From contig NZ_QFOZ01000002.1 of NCBI RefSeq assembly GCF_003241315.1, positions 1 through 64,000 of the forward strand: a stretch of 64,000 nucleotides of DNA. Reading direction: 5' to 3'. Positions 53,634-62,048 of the stretch are shown here, in pieces. Made by a program: the position numbers and the translations under genes. The stretch is from Lawsonella clevelandensis (GTDB lineage: Bacteria > Actinomycetota > Actinomycetes > Mycobacteriales > Mycobacteriaceae). Under the pieces are notes generated by a model, which ran no database searches, had not been told where the DNA came from, and was given only the letters and a program-made list of their open reading frames with translations. Position 1 is the stretch's first letter; every line of letters begins with the position of its first letter.

Positions 53634-54389
53634 ATGACTCTTCCCGTATTTCGGATTGCCCCAGACGATATGAAAGTGGACCCCGGAGCTGTTATTACAG
53701 TGAATGGTTCCGAGGGACGCCATGCGGTGACGGTGAAACGTTTACGGGTAGGGGAAAAGCTCATGCTCGGTGATGGGCAGGGGACTCTCGCTATTTGCCG
53801 GGTGACGGATATTGACGGGAAGAATACGTTGCGCGCCACAGTTGATGGCGTGAAAACTGTGCCCCGCCAGAAACCTCCTGTGACGATTGTGCAAGGTATC
53901 CCCAAAGGGGATGCAGCGGATTTGGCCGTTGATCTCTGCACAGAAGCAGGGGCAGATTGCATTATTCCGTGGCAGGCATCGCGTTGTGTTGCGCAATGGA
54001 GTGGTGCAAAGAAAGAAAAAGGCCGCAATAAGTGGCGGAAAACTGCTATTGAGGCAGCTAAACAGTCTCGTCGTGCGTGGGATCCGGAGATCAAGCCGGT
54101 TGCGACACTTGATGACATTGTGGCGTTAGTGTCGGAGACACAACGTGCTAGTGGTGTGGTCGCTATTTTGCATGAGTCGGCACGCATGACGTTGGAGACT
54201 CTGCCATTTAATCGTGCAAAAAGTATTGTGCTTATTGTCGGCCCAGAGGGCGGCATTACTAAAGATGAATTAACTGCCCTGGAAACAGCGGGCGGGCAGG
54301 CCGTCATTATGGGGCCAACTGTTTTACGGAGTGCCGCAGCCGGGGCAGTTGCGTTAGGAGCGATGGGGGTCCTCACAGAGCGGTGGTAG
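53634..54389 (+). CDS. rsmE: 16S rRNA m3U1498 methyltransferase
   Basis: A 251-residue SPOUT-family methyltransferase modifying U1498 of 16S rRNA. The N-terminal PUA-like domain starts GSEGRHAVTVKRLRVGE. The knot has LIVGPEGGITKDEL and LGPTVLRSAAAG-type elements (MGPTVLRSAAAGAVAL). ATG 53634 has TAGGAT 7 nt upstream, which may act as a -10 or a weak ribosome site. It lies between dnaJ and phoH. Confidence 0.95.
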   Translation: MTLPVFRIAPDDMKVDPGAVITVNGSEGRHAVTVKRLRVGEKLMLGDGQGTLAICRVTDIDGKNTLRATVDGVKTVPRQKPPVTIVQGIPKGDAADLAVDLCTEAGADCIIPWQASRCVAQWSGAKKEKGRNKWRKTAIEAAKQSRRAWDPEIKPVATLDDIVALVSETQRASGVVAILHESARMTLETLPFNRAKSIVLIVGPEGGITKDELTALETAGGQAVIMGPTVLRSAAAGAVALGAMGVLTERW

Positions 54390-54394
54390 CAAGG

Positions 54395-54400
54395 TAAGCT
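54395..54400 (+). promoter_or_regulatory. Leaderless-type -10 element of phoH
   Basis: TAAGCT ends 6 nt before ATG 54407, identical in sequence and spacing to the rpiB element at 7949. Confidence 0.55.
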
Positions 54401-54406
54401 AAAGAC

Positions 54407-55471
54407 ATGCCCATCATCACTCGCACCTTCACTCTTGAAGGTGACACTATGCCGCTTCTGCTCGGTGCCCATGATGCCAACCTCCGTGAACTCGAAAAAC
54501 TGTTAACATCTGATATTCACGTTCGTGGCACAGAACTTACTCTCGCTGGTGATCCTGATGATCCGGGCGATCTTCCCCTTTCACAGGCAGTGATAACGTC
54601 TCTTCTCGATACTGTGAATCAGGGAGTTAATGTAGATGTTCCAATGGTGCAGCGAACAGTAAGTATGCTGTCGGGGCCCAGCGAGGAAGAACCCTCTGAA
54701 GTGTTCTCCACCCGTGTCGTGAATGTGCGAGGCCGTACTATTCGCGCTCAAACTGCCGGCCAGAAGCATTATGTGGAGTCTATTGCGAAGCACACAATTG
54801 TCTTCGGTATTGGACCCGCTGGTACTGGTAAGACGTACCTAGCGATGGCGATGGCAGTTAATGCGCTGCGTTCTAAAGACGTTAATCGAATTATTCTGAC
54901 ACGCCCGGCGGTAGAAGCCGGTGAAAATCTTGGTTTCTTACCGGGAACGTTAAATGACAAGATCGATCCTTACCTACGTCCCCTCTATGACGCCTTGCGT
55001 GACATGATGGAGCCCGAACAGGCTCGCAAGATGATGGATACGGGGGTTATTGAGGTTGCTCCGCTGGCCTATATGCGTGGCCGTACTCTCAATAATGCTT
55101 TCGTCATTTTGGATGAGGCACAAAACACTACTGCTGAGCAGATGAAAATGTTCCTTACTCGGTTGGGTGCGGGATCGACCATGGTTATTACTGGTGATTC
55201 GACACAGGTGGATTTACCGGGTGGTAAAACATCTGGTCTGCGAATAGCGCGCCGAGTGTTGGAGGGGGCCAACCCCGATATTGCGTTTATTGATCTCACA
55301 AGTGAGGATGTTGTTCGCCATAGTCTTGTGACCGCTATTGTTGAGGCTTACGGGCGCTACGACGAGGAGCAGGCGAAGCGTAAAGAGCAACAGTATGCTG
55401 ACCATAAGAATGGCGGTTCGCGTGAGAGGAATACGCGGGAGAGAAGTAAGGATCACAAGGATAAAGCATGA
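54407..55471 (+). CDS. phoH: PhoH-like ATPase
   Basis: 354 residues. An N-terminal region resembling the KH/PhoH start (ANLRELEKLL), then the P-loop domain with GPAGTGKTYLA, Walker B-like NAFVILDEAQN and TGDSTQVDLP. PhoH proteins are RNA-linked ATPases; gene pairing with ybeY suggests ribosome or RNA quality control. ATG 54407 is used, without a Shine-Dalgarno sequence. The C-terminal 40 residues are charged and repetitive (K, R, N, D). It overlaps ybeY by 4 nt. Confidence 0.94.
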   Translation: MPIITRTFTLEGDTMPLLLGAHDANLRELEKLLTSDIHVRGTELTLAGDPDDPGDLPLSQAVITSLLDTVNQGVNVDVPMVQRTVSMLSGPSEEEPSEVFSTRVVNVRGRTIRAQTAGQKHYVESIAKHTIVFGIGPAGTGKTYLAMAMAVNALRSKDVNRIILTRPAVEAGENLGFLPGTLNDKIDPYLRPLYDALRDMMEPEQARKMMDTGVIEVAPLAYMRGRTLNNAFVILDEAQNTTAEQMKMFLTRLGAGSTMVITGDSTQVDLPGGKTSGLRIARRVLEGANPDIAFIDLTSEDVVRHSLVTAIVEAYGRYDEEQAKRKEQQYADHKNGGSRERNTRERSKDHKDKA

Positions 55472-55947
55472 GCATTGAAGTAGCTAATGAATCCGGTATG
55501 GACGTCGATGAGACCATTCTTATCGACGTCGCTGCATACGTCATGCAGCGCATGGATGTTCACCCAGCTGCTGAATTAGCCATTACCCTTGTCGATCTTG
55601 CCACCATTGAGCAGCTTCATGTGCAGTGGCTTGATCTTCCCGGCCCCACAGATGTCATGAGTTTCCCCATGGATGAGCTCACCCCGGGTGGACGTCCCGA
55701 CAGTATCCAACCTGGTCCAGCCATGCTGGGTGATATTGTTATCTGCCCGCAGTTCGCGGCAGATCAGGCGAAGCGGGCAGGGCATGGGTCCGGCCACGAG
55801 ATGGCACTGTTGACGGTGCACGGTGTTCTGCACCTTTTGGGATACGATCACGCTACCGCTGCAGAAGAACAGGAAATGTTCTCTCTTCAAAATGCTCTCT
55901 TAGCGGAGTGGTACGACCAACGCGATATGGGCGTTCGAAAGGTATAG
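55468..55947 (+). CDS. ybeY: Endoribonuclease YbeY
   Basis: A 159-residue metalloprotein for 16S rRNA 3'-end maturation. HGVLHLLGYDH gives the three zinc-binding histidines. GPTDVMSFPMDE is the conserved N-terminal block. ATG 55468 overlaps the phoH TGA (ATGA). The CBS-domain gene follows after 12 nt. Confidence 0.96.
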   Translation: MSIEVANESGMDVDETILIDVAAYVMQRMDVHPAAELAITLVDLATIEQLHVQWLDLPGPTDVMSFPMDELTPGGRPDSIQPGPAMLGDIVICPQFAADQAKRAGHGSGHEMALLTVHGVLHLLGYDHATAAEEQEMFSLQNALLAEWYDQRDMGVRKV

Positions 55948-55959
55948 ACCGACAACATT

Positions 55960-57312
55960 ATGAGCTTGCTCGCTATTTTGAGTCTGGTCTTTGGACTTCT
56001 CCTGATGGTCTGTGCGGCACTATGCGCAGCCCAAGATACGGCCCTCAATACAGTATCCCATGCTCGTGCAGTTGAAATTGCGCACGAGAACGAACTGGGG
56101 TCACACAAAATGTTGCATGTGGTGGAGCGCCGGGAAGCCTACACCGCTGTTGTTGTTTTTCTCCGTACAACGTTTGAGCTTGTTGCCACTATCCTCTTTG
56201 CCACGTTATTCCTGGACACTGTAGGAAAAGCTCATGGTGGTGGTACGGGACCTGCGTGGGCATTAGTGTATGCCGGCATTGTGAGCGTGGTCTGTAGCTA
56301 CGTTGTGGCGGGTGTATCGGCACGTACGCTCGGTCTTCAAAAACCTTATGATGTTCTGCGCTACACGGCAGTGCTGCTTATCTCCATAGCATGGCTTTTC
56401 CGGCCAGTGAGCCGCGCATTAGTATGGCTCGGCAATGCTATTACGCCCGGTAAAGGGTTCAAAGAGGGGCCTTTCTCCACAGATATTGAGTTGAAAGAAT
56501 TCGTCACCCTCGCCCAGCAGCGTGGTGTGGTAGAAGATGACGAAAGAGAAATGATCGAATCTGTCGTTGAGCTTGGCGACAGTAATGCACGGTCCGCCAT
56601 GGTTCCACGTACAGACATGGTGTGGATCGAATCTACAAAAACTGCTAAACAGGCCATTAAACTCGCTGTGAAATCAGGGTTTTCCCGTATCCCAGTTATT
56701 GCCGACACCGTTGATGATGTAGTGGGTGTCGTCTACCTTAAAGACCTTGTTGCCCATACCTACTCGGCAACAGATGGGGCAGAGTCCGTGCAGGTTGCGG
56801 AACTTATGCGTCCCGCCTGGTTCATTCCAGACTCTAAGAGCCTGGATGATGTTCTTGATGAGATGCGGGCAAAACGGAACCATATTGCCATCCTCATTGA
56901 CGAATACGGTGGTGTGGCAGGACTCATCACCATCGAAGATATTTTGGAAGAGATTGTCGGTGAAATCTCTGACGAATATGATGCGTCAGAAGTAGCACCC
57001 ATAGAAGAACTCGGTGAGAATCAGTGGCGCGTCTCTGCTCGTCTATCCATTGACGATTTAGCGGAGGCTGTGGGAGTTGAATTTGATGAAGAGCTTCTTG
57101 ATGAAGTTGATACAGTTGGCGGTTTGCTTGCCTACGAATTGGGACGCGTTCCCCTCCCCGGCGCCCATATTCATACCGATGCTCTAGATTTAATAGCGGA
57201 AGCTGGGCATGATCACCGCGGCCGTCGCCGCGTCACTACCGTGCTCGTGGAAAAGATACATTCCGACGATGCGGATAATAGCGAGGAAGAGGAGTCGAAT
57301 AAAGATGAGTGA
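55960..57312 (+). CDS. CNNM/CBS-domain membrane protein (CorC/HlyC family)
   Basis: 450 residues. The N-terminal CNNM (DUF21) membrane domain has about four helices (1-145) with a tail rich in charged residues. A CBS pair follows (MVPRTDMVWIES...GFSRIPVIADTVDDVVGVVYLKDL and HIAILIDEYGGVAGLITIEDILEEIVGEI), then a CorC/HlyC C-terminal domain. The family is implicated in Mg/Co efflux. The name hemolysin is historical. ybeY and era flank it, as usual. Its last 8 nt overlap era. Confidence 0.93.
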   Translation: MSLLAILSLVFGLLLMVCAALCAAQDTALNTVSHARAVEIAHENELGSHKMLHVVERREAYTAVVVFLRTTFELVATILFATLFLDTVGKAHGGGTGPAWALVYAGIVSVVCSYVVAGVSARTLGLQKPYDVLRYTAVLLISIAWLFRPVSRALVWLGNAITPGKGFKEGPFSTDIELKEFVTLAQQRGVVEDDEREMIESVVELGDSNARSAMVPRTDMVWIESTKTAKQAIKLAVKSGFSRIPVIADTVDDVVGVVYLKDLVAHTYSATDGAESVQVAELMRPAWFIPDSKSLDDVLDEMRAKRNHIAILIDEYGGVAGLITIEDILEEIVGEISDEYDASEVAPIEELGENQWRVSARLSIDDLAEAVGVEFDEELLDEVDTVGGLLAYELGRVPLPGAHIHTDALDLIAEAGHDHRGRRRVTTVLVEKIHSDDADNSEEEESNKDE

Positions 57313-58246
57313 GCTGCACAATGAGCACAATCGTCAACATGAGTACGATCCTCAGCACCGGTCTGGTTTTGTCTGCTTCGTTGGGCGACCCAATACGGGC
57401 AAATCAACTCTTATGAATGCCATGGTGGGGCAGAAGATTGCCATCACCTCCAACCGGCCACAAACTACTCGCCACACTATCCGCGGCATTATCACCACCG
57501 ATAACGCCCAGTTAATTATTGTCGATACTCCAGGCCTGCATCGTCCCCGCACACTCTTGGGGGAACGGTTGAATGAATTGGTGAAGGATACGTTTGCCGA
57601 CGTGGACATTATCGGCTTGTGTATTCCCGCAGATGAACCAATTGGCCCTGGTGATCGTTGGATTTTGAACCAAGTTCGTAAGAATGTTCCCCGCACACCA
57701 GTCATTGGTGTAGTGACCAAAGTGGACAAGGTAAGCCGCGACCAGATAGCGGCGCAGCTTGTTGCTGTCGCGGAATTATTAGGGCCAGATGCCGAGGTTA
57801 TTCCCGTCTCCGCAGCGTCGGGGGAACAAGTAGATACTGTTATTGATGTTTTTACGTCCTTACTGCCGGAGGGTCCCCAGTTCTATCCGGAAGACGAACT
57901 CACAGATGACGATACGGAAAAATTCCTCTCCGAGCTCATTCGCGAAGCCGTATTAGAGGATGTGCGCGATGAATTGCCGCACTCTATTGCCTGCACCATT
58001 GAGGAAATATACCCAGACCCCGATGACGAGGGCCGCACAGTAGTAAACGCCACCATATACGTAGAGCGAGATAGTCAAAAAGGCATTGTTATTGGGAAAA
58101 AAGGATCCCGTTTGCGGAAGGTAGGCCAGCGGGCGCGGCAGGGTATTAGCCGAGTATTAGGGACGCGCGTCTATCTTGACCTGCATGTAAAAGTTCTGAA
58201 AGATTGGCAGACTGATCCGAAACAGCTAGGCAAGCTAGGCTTCTAG
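57305..58246 (+). CDS. era: GTPase Era
   Basis: 313 residues. GRPNTGKSTLMN (G1), DTPGLHRPR (G3) and TKVD (G4) form the G domain. The C-terminal KH domain (KGIVIGKKGSRLRKVGQRAR) binds the 3' end of 16S rRNA. ATG 57305 gives MSELHNEH and overlaps the CBS gene stop. The longer frame from 57209 is inside that gene. recO starts 2 nt after the stop. Confidence 0.96.
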   Translation: MSELHNEHNRQHEYDPQHRSGFVCFVGRPNTGKSTLMNAMVGQKIAITSNRPQTTRHTIRGIITTDNAQLIIVDTPGLHRPRTLLGERLNELVKDTFADVDIIGLCIPADEPIGPGDRWILNQVRKNVPRTPVIGVVTKVDKVSRDQIAAQLVAVAELLGPDAEVIPVSAASGEQVDTVIDVFTSLLPEGPQFYPEDELTDDDTEKFLSELIREAVLEDVRDELPHSIACTIEEIYPDPDDEGRTVVNATIYVERDSQKGIVIGKKGSRLRKVGQRARQGISRVLGTRVYLDLHVKVLKDWQTDPKQLGKLGF

Positions 58247-58248
58247 AG

Positions 58249-59016
58249 ATGGCCTCTTTCCGAGACCAAGGATTAGTGCTTCGCCACTATAACCTGGGTG
58301 AAGCAGATCGCATTATTGTGCTCTTTACTAGAGCACATGGGTTATTGCGGTGCGTTGCCAAGGGGGTCCGCCGCACACGCTCCCGCTTCGGGGCGCGCCT
58401 AGAGCCTTTCACACTTATTGACGTGCAGATTTATCCGGGACGCAACCTCAACACCATTACCGAAGCTGTCACAGTGGAAACCTTTAATGCGCGCATTGTT
58501 GCAGACTATGAGCGTTATACCGCTGCCGCCTCCGTCCTAGAAGCAGTAGAGCGTCTTCTCGGCGAGGAGGAGCAGCCTAATCCGCAGCTTTTTGACCTGA
58601 CAGTGGGGGTGATGGGGGCATTAAGCTACGGCCGCCGATCCCCCCAACAAATGGTGGATACGTATTTATTGCGAGCCATGGCAGAAGCCGGGTGGGCTCC
58701 CGAATTGGATAAATGCGCAGTGTGTGGAGCAGAAGGACCACATCAAGCGTTTCATCCAGCTGCCGGCGGGGTGGTGTGCGTGAAACATCGTCCGCCGGGA
58801 AGTGCCACCCCTATGGCGGGAGTACTGGAGTATTTGCGTTCTCTTCGGGATGCGCGATGGGATCGTGCCGATAGTATTGCCGGGGACAAAAAACTGGGGA
58901 GGAGAGTACAGGAGGAAGCTCACCAGCTGATAGTTTCGCATTTACAATGGCATACGGAACGCAAAATTACTGCCTTTGATCTGGCTGCAGAGGCAGAAAG
59001 GGGACATTGGCGATGA
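58249..59016 (+). CDS. recO: DNA repair protein RecO
   Basis: 255 residues. An N-terminal OB fold (RDQGLVLRHYNLGEADRIIVLFT), a helical bundle, and a zinc-binding part with CAVCG and a distal Cys-x2-His (VCVKH). RecO works with RecR and RecF to load RecA in gap repair. It overlaps uppS (ATGA). Confidence 0.95.
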   Translation: MASFRDQGLVLRHYNLGEADRIIVLFTRAHGLLRCVAKGVRRTRSRFGARLEPFTLIDVQIYPGRNLNTITEAVTVETFNARIVADYERYTAAASVLEAVERLLGEEEQPNPQLFDLTVGVMGALSYGRRSPQQMVDTYLLRAMAEAGWAPELDKCAVCGAEGPHQAFHPAAGGVVCVKHRPPGSATPMAGVLEYLRSLRDARWDRADSIAGDKKLGRRVQEEAHQLIVSHLQWHTERKITAFDLAAEAERGHWR

Positions 59017-59936
59017 GCGTATGGTACGACAAACTCACCGGATTCTTTTCCCGCCCATCGCATCGTAGTTTGCAGGAGGTTGAGGGGGCACACACCTTCG
59101 TCGATGATGTTCCGGTGACGGAAGATCTCCTACCAGATGAAGAGACTCGTATCTACACGCGTGGGGAGCAGATGGATCCCTGCTTCGCTGGGCATGATTT
59201 CACATCTGCTCCGCCAGCTATTCCCGCCGAGTTTCTTCCCCACCACATTGCGCTGGTGATGGATGGGAATGGCCGTTGGGCGCAGCAACGCGGTATGAGC
59301 CGTACAGAGGGGCATCGTCGTGGGGAAGCTGTGCTGCCAGAAGTATGCAGAGCCTGCCTTGATGCGGGTATTCCGTGGCTATCAGCTTATGCATTCTCCA
59401 CGGAGAATTGGAGCCGTAGCTATGAGGAAGTGCGTTTCCTTATGAGTTTCTCGCGTAACGTTTTACGGTGGCAACGAGATGAGCTCAACGATATGGGAGT
59501 GCGCATTCACTGGGCTGGACGGCGTCCCCGTTTGTGGCCCTCCGTTATTAAAGAACTCGAGATTGCGGAGGAGCTTACTCGCGATAACACCACTATGAAC
59601 CTTGTGATGTGTGTCAATTATGGGGGAAGAGCAGAAATTACCGATGCTGCTAATCGGTTAGCGATGGCAGTAAAAGAGGGGGTAGTAGATCCGCGTGATA
59701 TTAACGAGGACACTCTTTCACGGTTGATGTATGTTCCAGAGATGCCGGATGTGGATCTTTTCCTGCGGCCCTCTGGTGAGAAACGGACAAGTAACTTCCT
59801 GCTCTGGGAGAGTGCCTATGCGGAGATGGTCTACCAGGATGTACTTTTCCCTGATTTTGACCGCACCTATTTATGGGCAGCCCTTGAAGAGTACGCGCGA
59901 CGTGACCGCCGTTTCGGCGGCAACACAGGCAAGTAG
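59013..59936 (+). CDS. uppS: Polyprenyl (decaprenyl) diphosphate synthase
   Basis: A 307-residue cis-prenyltransferase making the lipid carrier for cell-wall and arabinogalactan synthesis. MDGNGRWAQQRG contains the catalytic Asp84. SAYAFSTENWSR and the C-terminal DLFLRPSGEKRTSNFLLW are signature blocks. About 75 residues precede the core, matching the longer decaprenyl enzymes (Rv2361c type). ATG 59013 overlaps recO; TTG 59007 is in frame. It ends 3 nt before the convergent ArsR gene. Confidence 0.94.
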   Translation: MSVWYDKLTGFFSRPSHRSLQEVEGAHTFVDDVPVTEDLLPDEETRIYTRGEQMDPCFAGHDFTSAPPAIPAEFLPHHIALVMDGNGRWAQQRGMSRTEGHRRGEAVLPEVCRACLDAGIPWLSAYAFSTENWSRSYEEVRFLMSFSRNVLRWQRDELNDMGVRIHWAGRRPRLWPSVIKELEIAEELTRDNTTMNLVMCVNYGGRAEITDAANRLAMAVKEGVVDPRDINEDTLSRLMYVPEMPDVDLFLRPSGEKRTSNFLLWESAYAEMVYQDVLFPDFDRTYLWAALEEYARRDRRFGGNTGK

Positions 59937-59939
59937 TGG

Positions 59940-60308
59940 TTAGAGGAAACGCTTGTTGACGATTTCTTCCGCGTGGGAAAGGGCATCATTAACAATGCCG
60001 GATAGGTGCTCGTCCACTAACGAGTAGATATGCTCACGACCCCGCTGTGTGGATTTCACCACACCAGTATTTTTGAGGACTCGCAAATGTTGAGAAACTG
60101 CCGGCTGTGGCATATCCAGTGCGGATACTAATTCATGTACGCAGCAGGGACGGTGTTGTAATTGCACAATAATGGCGATGCGGGCCGGGGCAGTAAGCGA
60201 CTGTAAAAGAGTGCCGGCGGCTTCCATTACCTTCTGTGGGGGAAGTTCTGCGAGATCCTTGTCAACCCCGTCGGAGTCGGCGCAATGCTCTTCCGATACT
60301 TCTGTCAT
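59940..60308 (-). CDS. ArsR/SmtB zinc-sensor-type repressor
   Basis: 122 residues. The winged helix (ELVSALDMPQPAVSQHLRVLKNTGVV) is typical of ArsR/SmtB. The last helix has the complete alpha-5 zinc site D99-x-H101-x10-H112-x2-E115. A Cys pair (C55, C56) and an N-terminal His8-Cys9 may be an extra site. Such proteins release DNA when bound to zinc. In mycobacteria the homologue (Rv2358) is cotranscribed with furB/zur; here no zur follows, and uppS converges on it. A palindrome upstream may be its operator. Confidence 0.88.
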   Translation of the reverse strand: MTEVSEEHCADSDGVDKDLAELPPQKVMEAAGTLLQSLTAPARIAIIVQLQHRPCCVHELVSALDMPQPAVSQHLRVLKNTGVVKSTQRGREHIYSLVDEHLSGIVNDALSHAEEIVNKRFL

Positions 60309-60338
60309 GTCGTGTCCCGTCTTGAATTACCGCAAGGG

Positions 60339-60359
60339 TACTGCATGAATAATGCAGTA
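60339..60359. promoter_or_regulatory. Palindrome upstream of the SmtB-like gene
   Basis: TACTGCAT-GAATA-ATGCAGTA, 8-bp perfect arms with a 5-nt spacer, 30 nt before the ArsR start. A likely autoregulatory operator. Confidence 0.6.
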
Positions 60360-60445
60360 ATTGTACAGCAGGACGTCAACTGGCGTCCTTCCCTCATCAT
60401 ACTGAGTGTGACAAATGGCAGAACTCATACTGCCTACAGCACTGT

Positions 60446-60490
60446 GCTTTAAACAGTGGTTTAAATGGAAGTTTAAATGGGTTTATACGG
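60446..60490 (+). repeat. GTTTAAA repeats upstream of glyS
   Basis: GTTTAAATGG occurs at 60459 and 60471, followed by GTTTATACGG at 60481 and preceded by GCTTTAAACAG. The spacing of about 10-12 nt suggests operator half-sites. Confidence 0.6.
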
Positions 60491-60500
60491 CTTTGCCTGC

Positions 60501-60506
60501 TAGTAT
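60501..60506 (+). promoter_or_regulatory. -10 element of glyS
   Basis: TAGTAT; a start near 60513 gives a leader of about 42 nt with a small hairpin (CAGCAGGG/CCCGCTG) before AAAGGAG. Confidence 0.5.
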
Positions 60507-60554
60507 GTGGTCAGCAGGGACTTCCCGCTGGCATGCATAAAGGAGTACATAGTC

Positions 60555-61940
60555 GTGGCCAAAAATAACCTTGTAGAGTCCGTCGCTAACCTATGCAAAC
60601 GCCGGGGAGTTGTATACCCGTGCGGCGAAATCTACGGTGGTACACGTTCCGCATGGGATTACGGTCCGCTTGGTGTGGAACTGAAGGACAACATTAAACG
60701 CCAGTGGTGGAACAATATGGTGCGAAGCCGTGACAATGTTGTCGGTCTTGACTCTTCCATCATCCTGCCGCGTCAAGTGTGGGAAGCCTCCGGCCACGTT
60801 GAAGTGTTCACCGACCCGCTCGTGGAATCTCTCTACACCCACAAGCGCTACCGCGCTGACCATCTTCTGGAAGCCTACGAAGAAAAACATGGCCACGCCC
60901 CCGCCAATGGGCTAGCCGACATTCCCGATCCGGAAACCGGCCAGCCCGGTAACTGGACGGAGCCGCGGGCATTCTCCGGCCTCATGAAAACCTACCTCGG
61001 CCCAGTAGACGATAAAGAAGGCCTGCACTACCTGCGTCCAGAAACAGCCCAGGGTATCTTCGTCAACTACAAGAACGTCATGACGACATCCCGCATGAAG
61101 CTGCCTTTCGGTATTGGCAACATTGGTAAATCCTTCCGTAACGAGATCACTCCCGGTAACTTCATCTTCCGTACGCGTGAATTCGAGCAGATGGAGATGG
61201 AATTTTTCGTCAAGCCGGGGGAAGACGAAGAATGGCACCAGTACTGGATTGACGAGCGCTGGAAGTGGTACACCGACCTGGGTGTGCGGGAAGAAAATCT
61301 GCGTCTCTACGAGCATCCTAAAGAGAAACTTTCCCACTACTCTAAGCGCACAGTGGATATTGAATATGCCTTCCACTTCACGGGCTCTAAGTGGGGCGAG
61401 CTAGAAGGTATCGCCAACCGCACCGACTATGACCTCACCGTACACAGCAAGCATTCGGGCGAAGATCTCTCATTCTTCGACCAGGCTACTGGTGAACGCT
61501 ACATTCCTTACGTCATTGAACCGGCCGCCGGACTCACCCGCTCCCTCATGTGCTTCCTTGTTGACGCATATGAGGAGGAGGAAATTCCGAAAGCAAACGG
61601 CAAGATTGATAAGCGCACTGTGCTGCATCTTGACCCCCGACTTGCCCCCGTGAAGGCTGCCGTATTGCCGCTGTCTCGCAATGAAGAGCTCAGCCCGGTA
61701 GCCCGTGATCTGGCTGCGCAATTGCGTCAGCGCTGGAATGTGGACTTTGATGATGCGCAGGGTATCGGCAAGCGTTACCGTCGCCAGGATGAGATTGGTA
61801 CCCCATTCTGTGTCACTGTCGACTTCGATACGAAGGATGACCAAGCCGTCACTATTCGCGAGCGTGACACGATGAGCCAGGAACGCGTCTCCCTCGATAA
61901 TGTGGAGAGCTACCTCGCAGAACGTTTATGTGGCTGCTAG
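60555..61940 (+). CDS. glyS: Glycyl-tRNA synthetase (dimeric type)
   Basis: A 461-residue class II synthetase. GGTRSAWDYGPLGVELK is the N-terminal signature, LRPETAQGIF and IGKSFRNEITPGNFIFRTREFEQMEME are motif 2-type, and the C-terminal anticodon domain follows. GTG 60555 is chosen with AAAGGAG upstream; the frame starting at 60507 has no family match. Reads as the single-chain alpha-2 enzyme, not the alpha2-beta2 type. Confidence 0.96.
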   Translation: MAKNNLVESVANLCKRRGVVYPCGEIYGGTRSAWDYGPLGVELKDNIKRQWWNNMVRSRDNVVGLDSSIILPRQVWEASGHVEVFTDPLVESLYTHKRYRADHLLEAYEEKHGHAPANGLADIPDPETGQPGNWTEPRAFSGLMKTYLGPVDDKEGLHYLRPETAQGIFVNYKNVMTTSRMKLPFGIGNIGKSFRNEITPGNFIFRTREFEQMEMEFFVKPGEDEEWHQYWIDERWKWYTDLGVREENLRLYEHPKEKLSHYSKRTVDIEYAFHFTGSKWGELEGIANRTDYDLTVHSKHSGEDLSFFDQATGERYIPYVIEPAAGLTRSLMCFLVDAYEEEEIPKANGKIDKRTVLHLDPRLAPVKAAVLPLSRNEELSPVARDLAAQLRQRWNVDFDDAQGIGKRYRRQDEIGTPFCVTVDFDTKDDQAVTIRERDTMSQERVSLDNVESYLAERLCGC

Positions 61941-62048
61941 CGTAAAACCCTGTGCATTTGCGTCCTCCCGTAGGACAATAGGTACGTGGCACGTGTGTGC
62001 CTCACGGCTTATTTGTACACCCACGTTTAAAGGAATCGACGAGGTTAG

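Noticed and set aside
57209..57304. Extended N-terminus of Era
   Set aside because: It lies entirely inside the CBS-domain gene and ATG 57305 gives a normal start.
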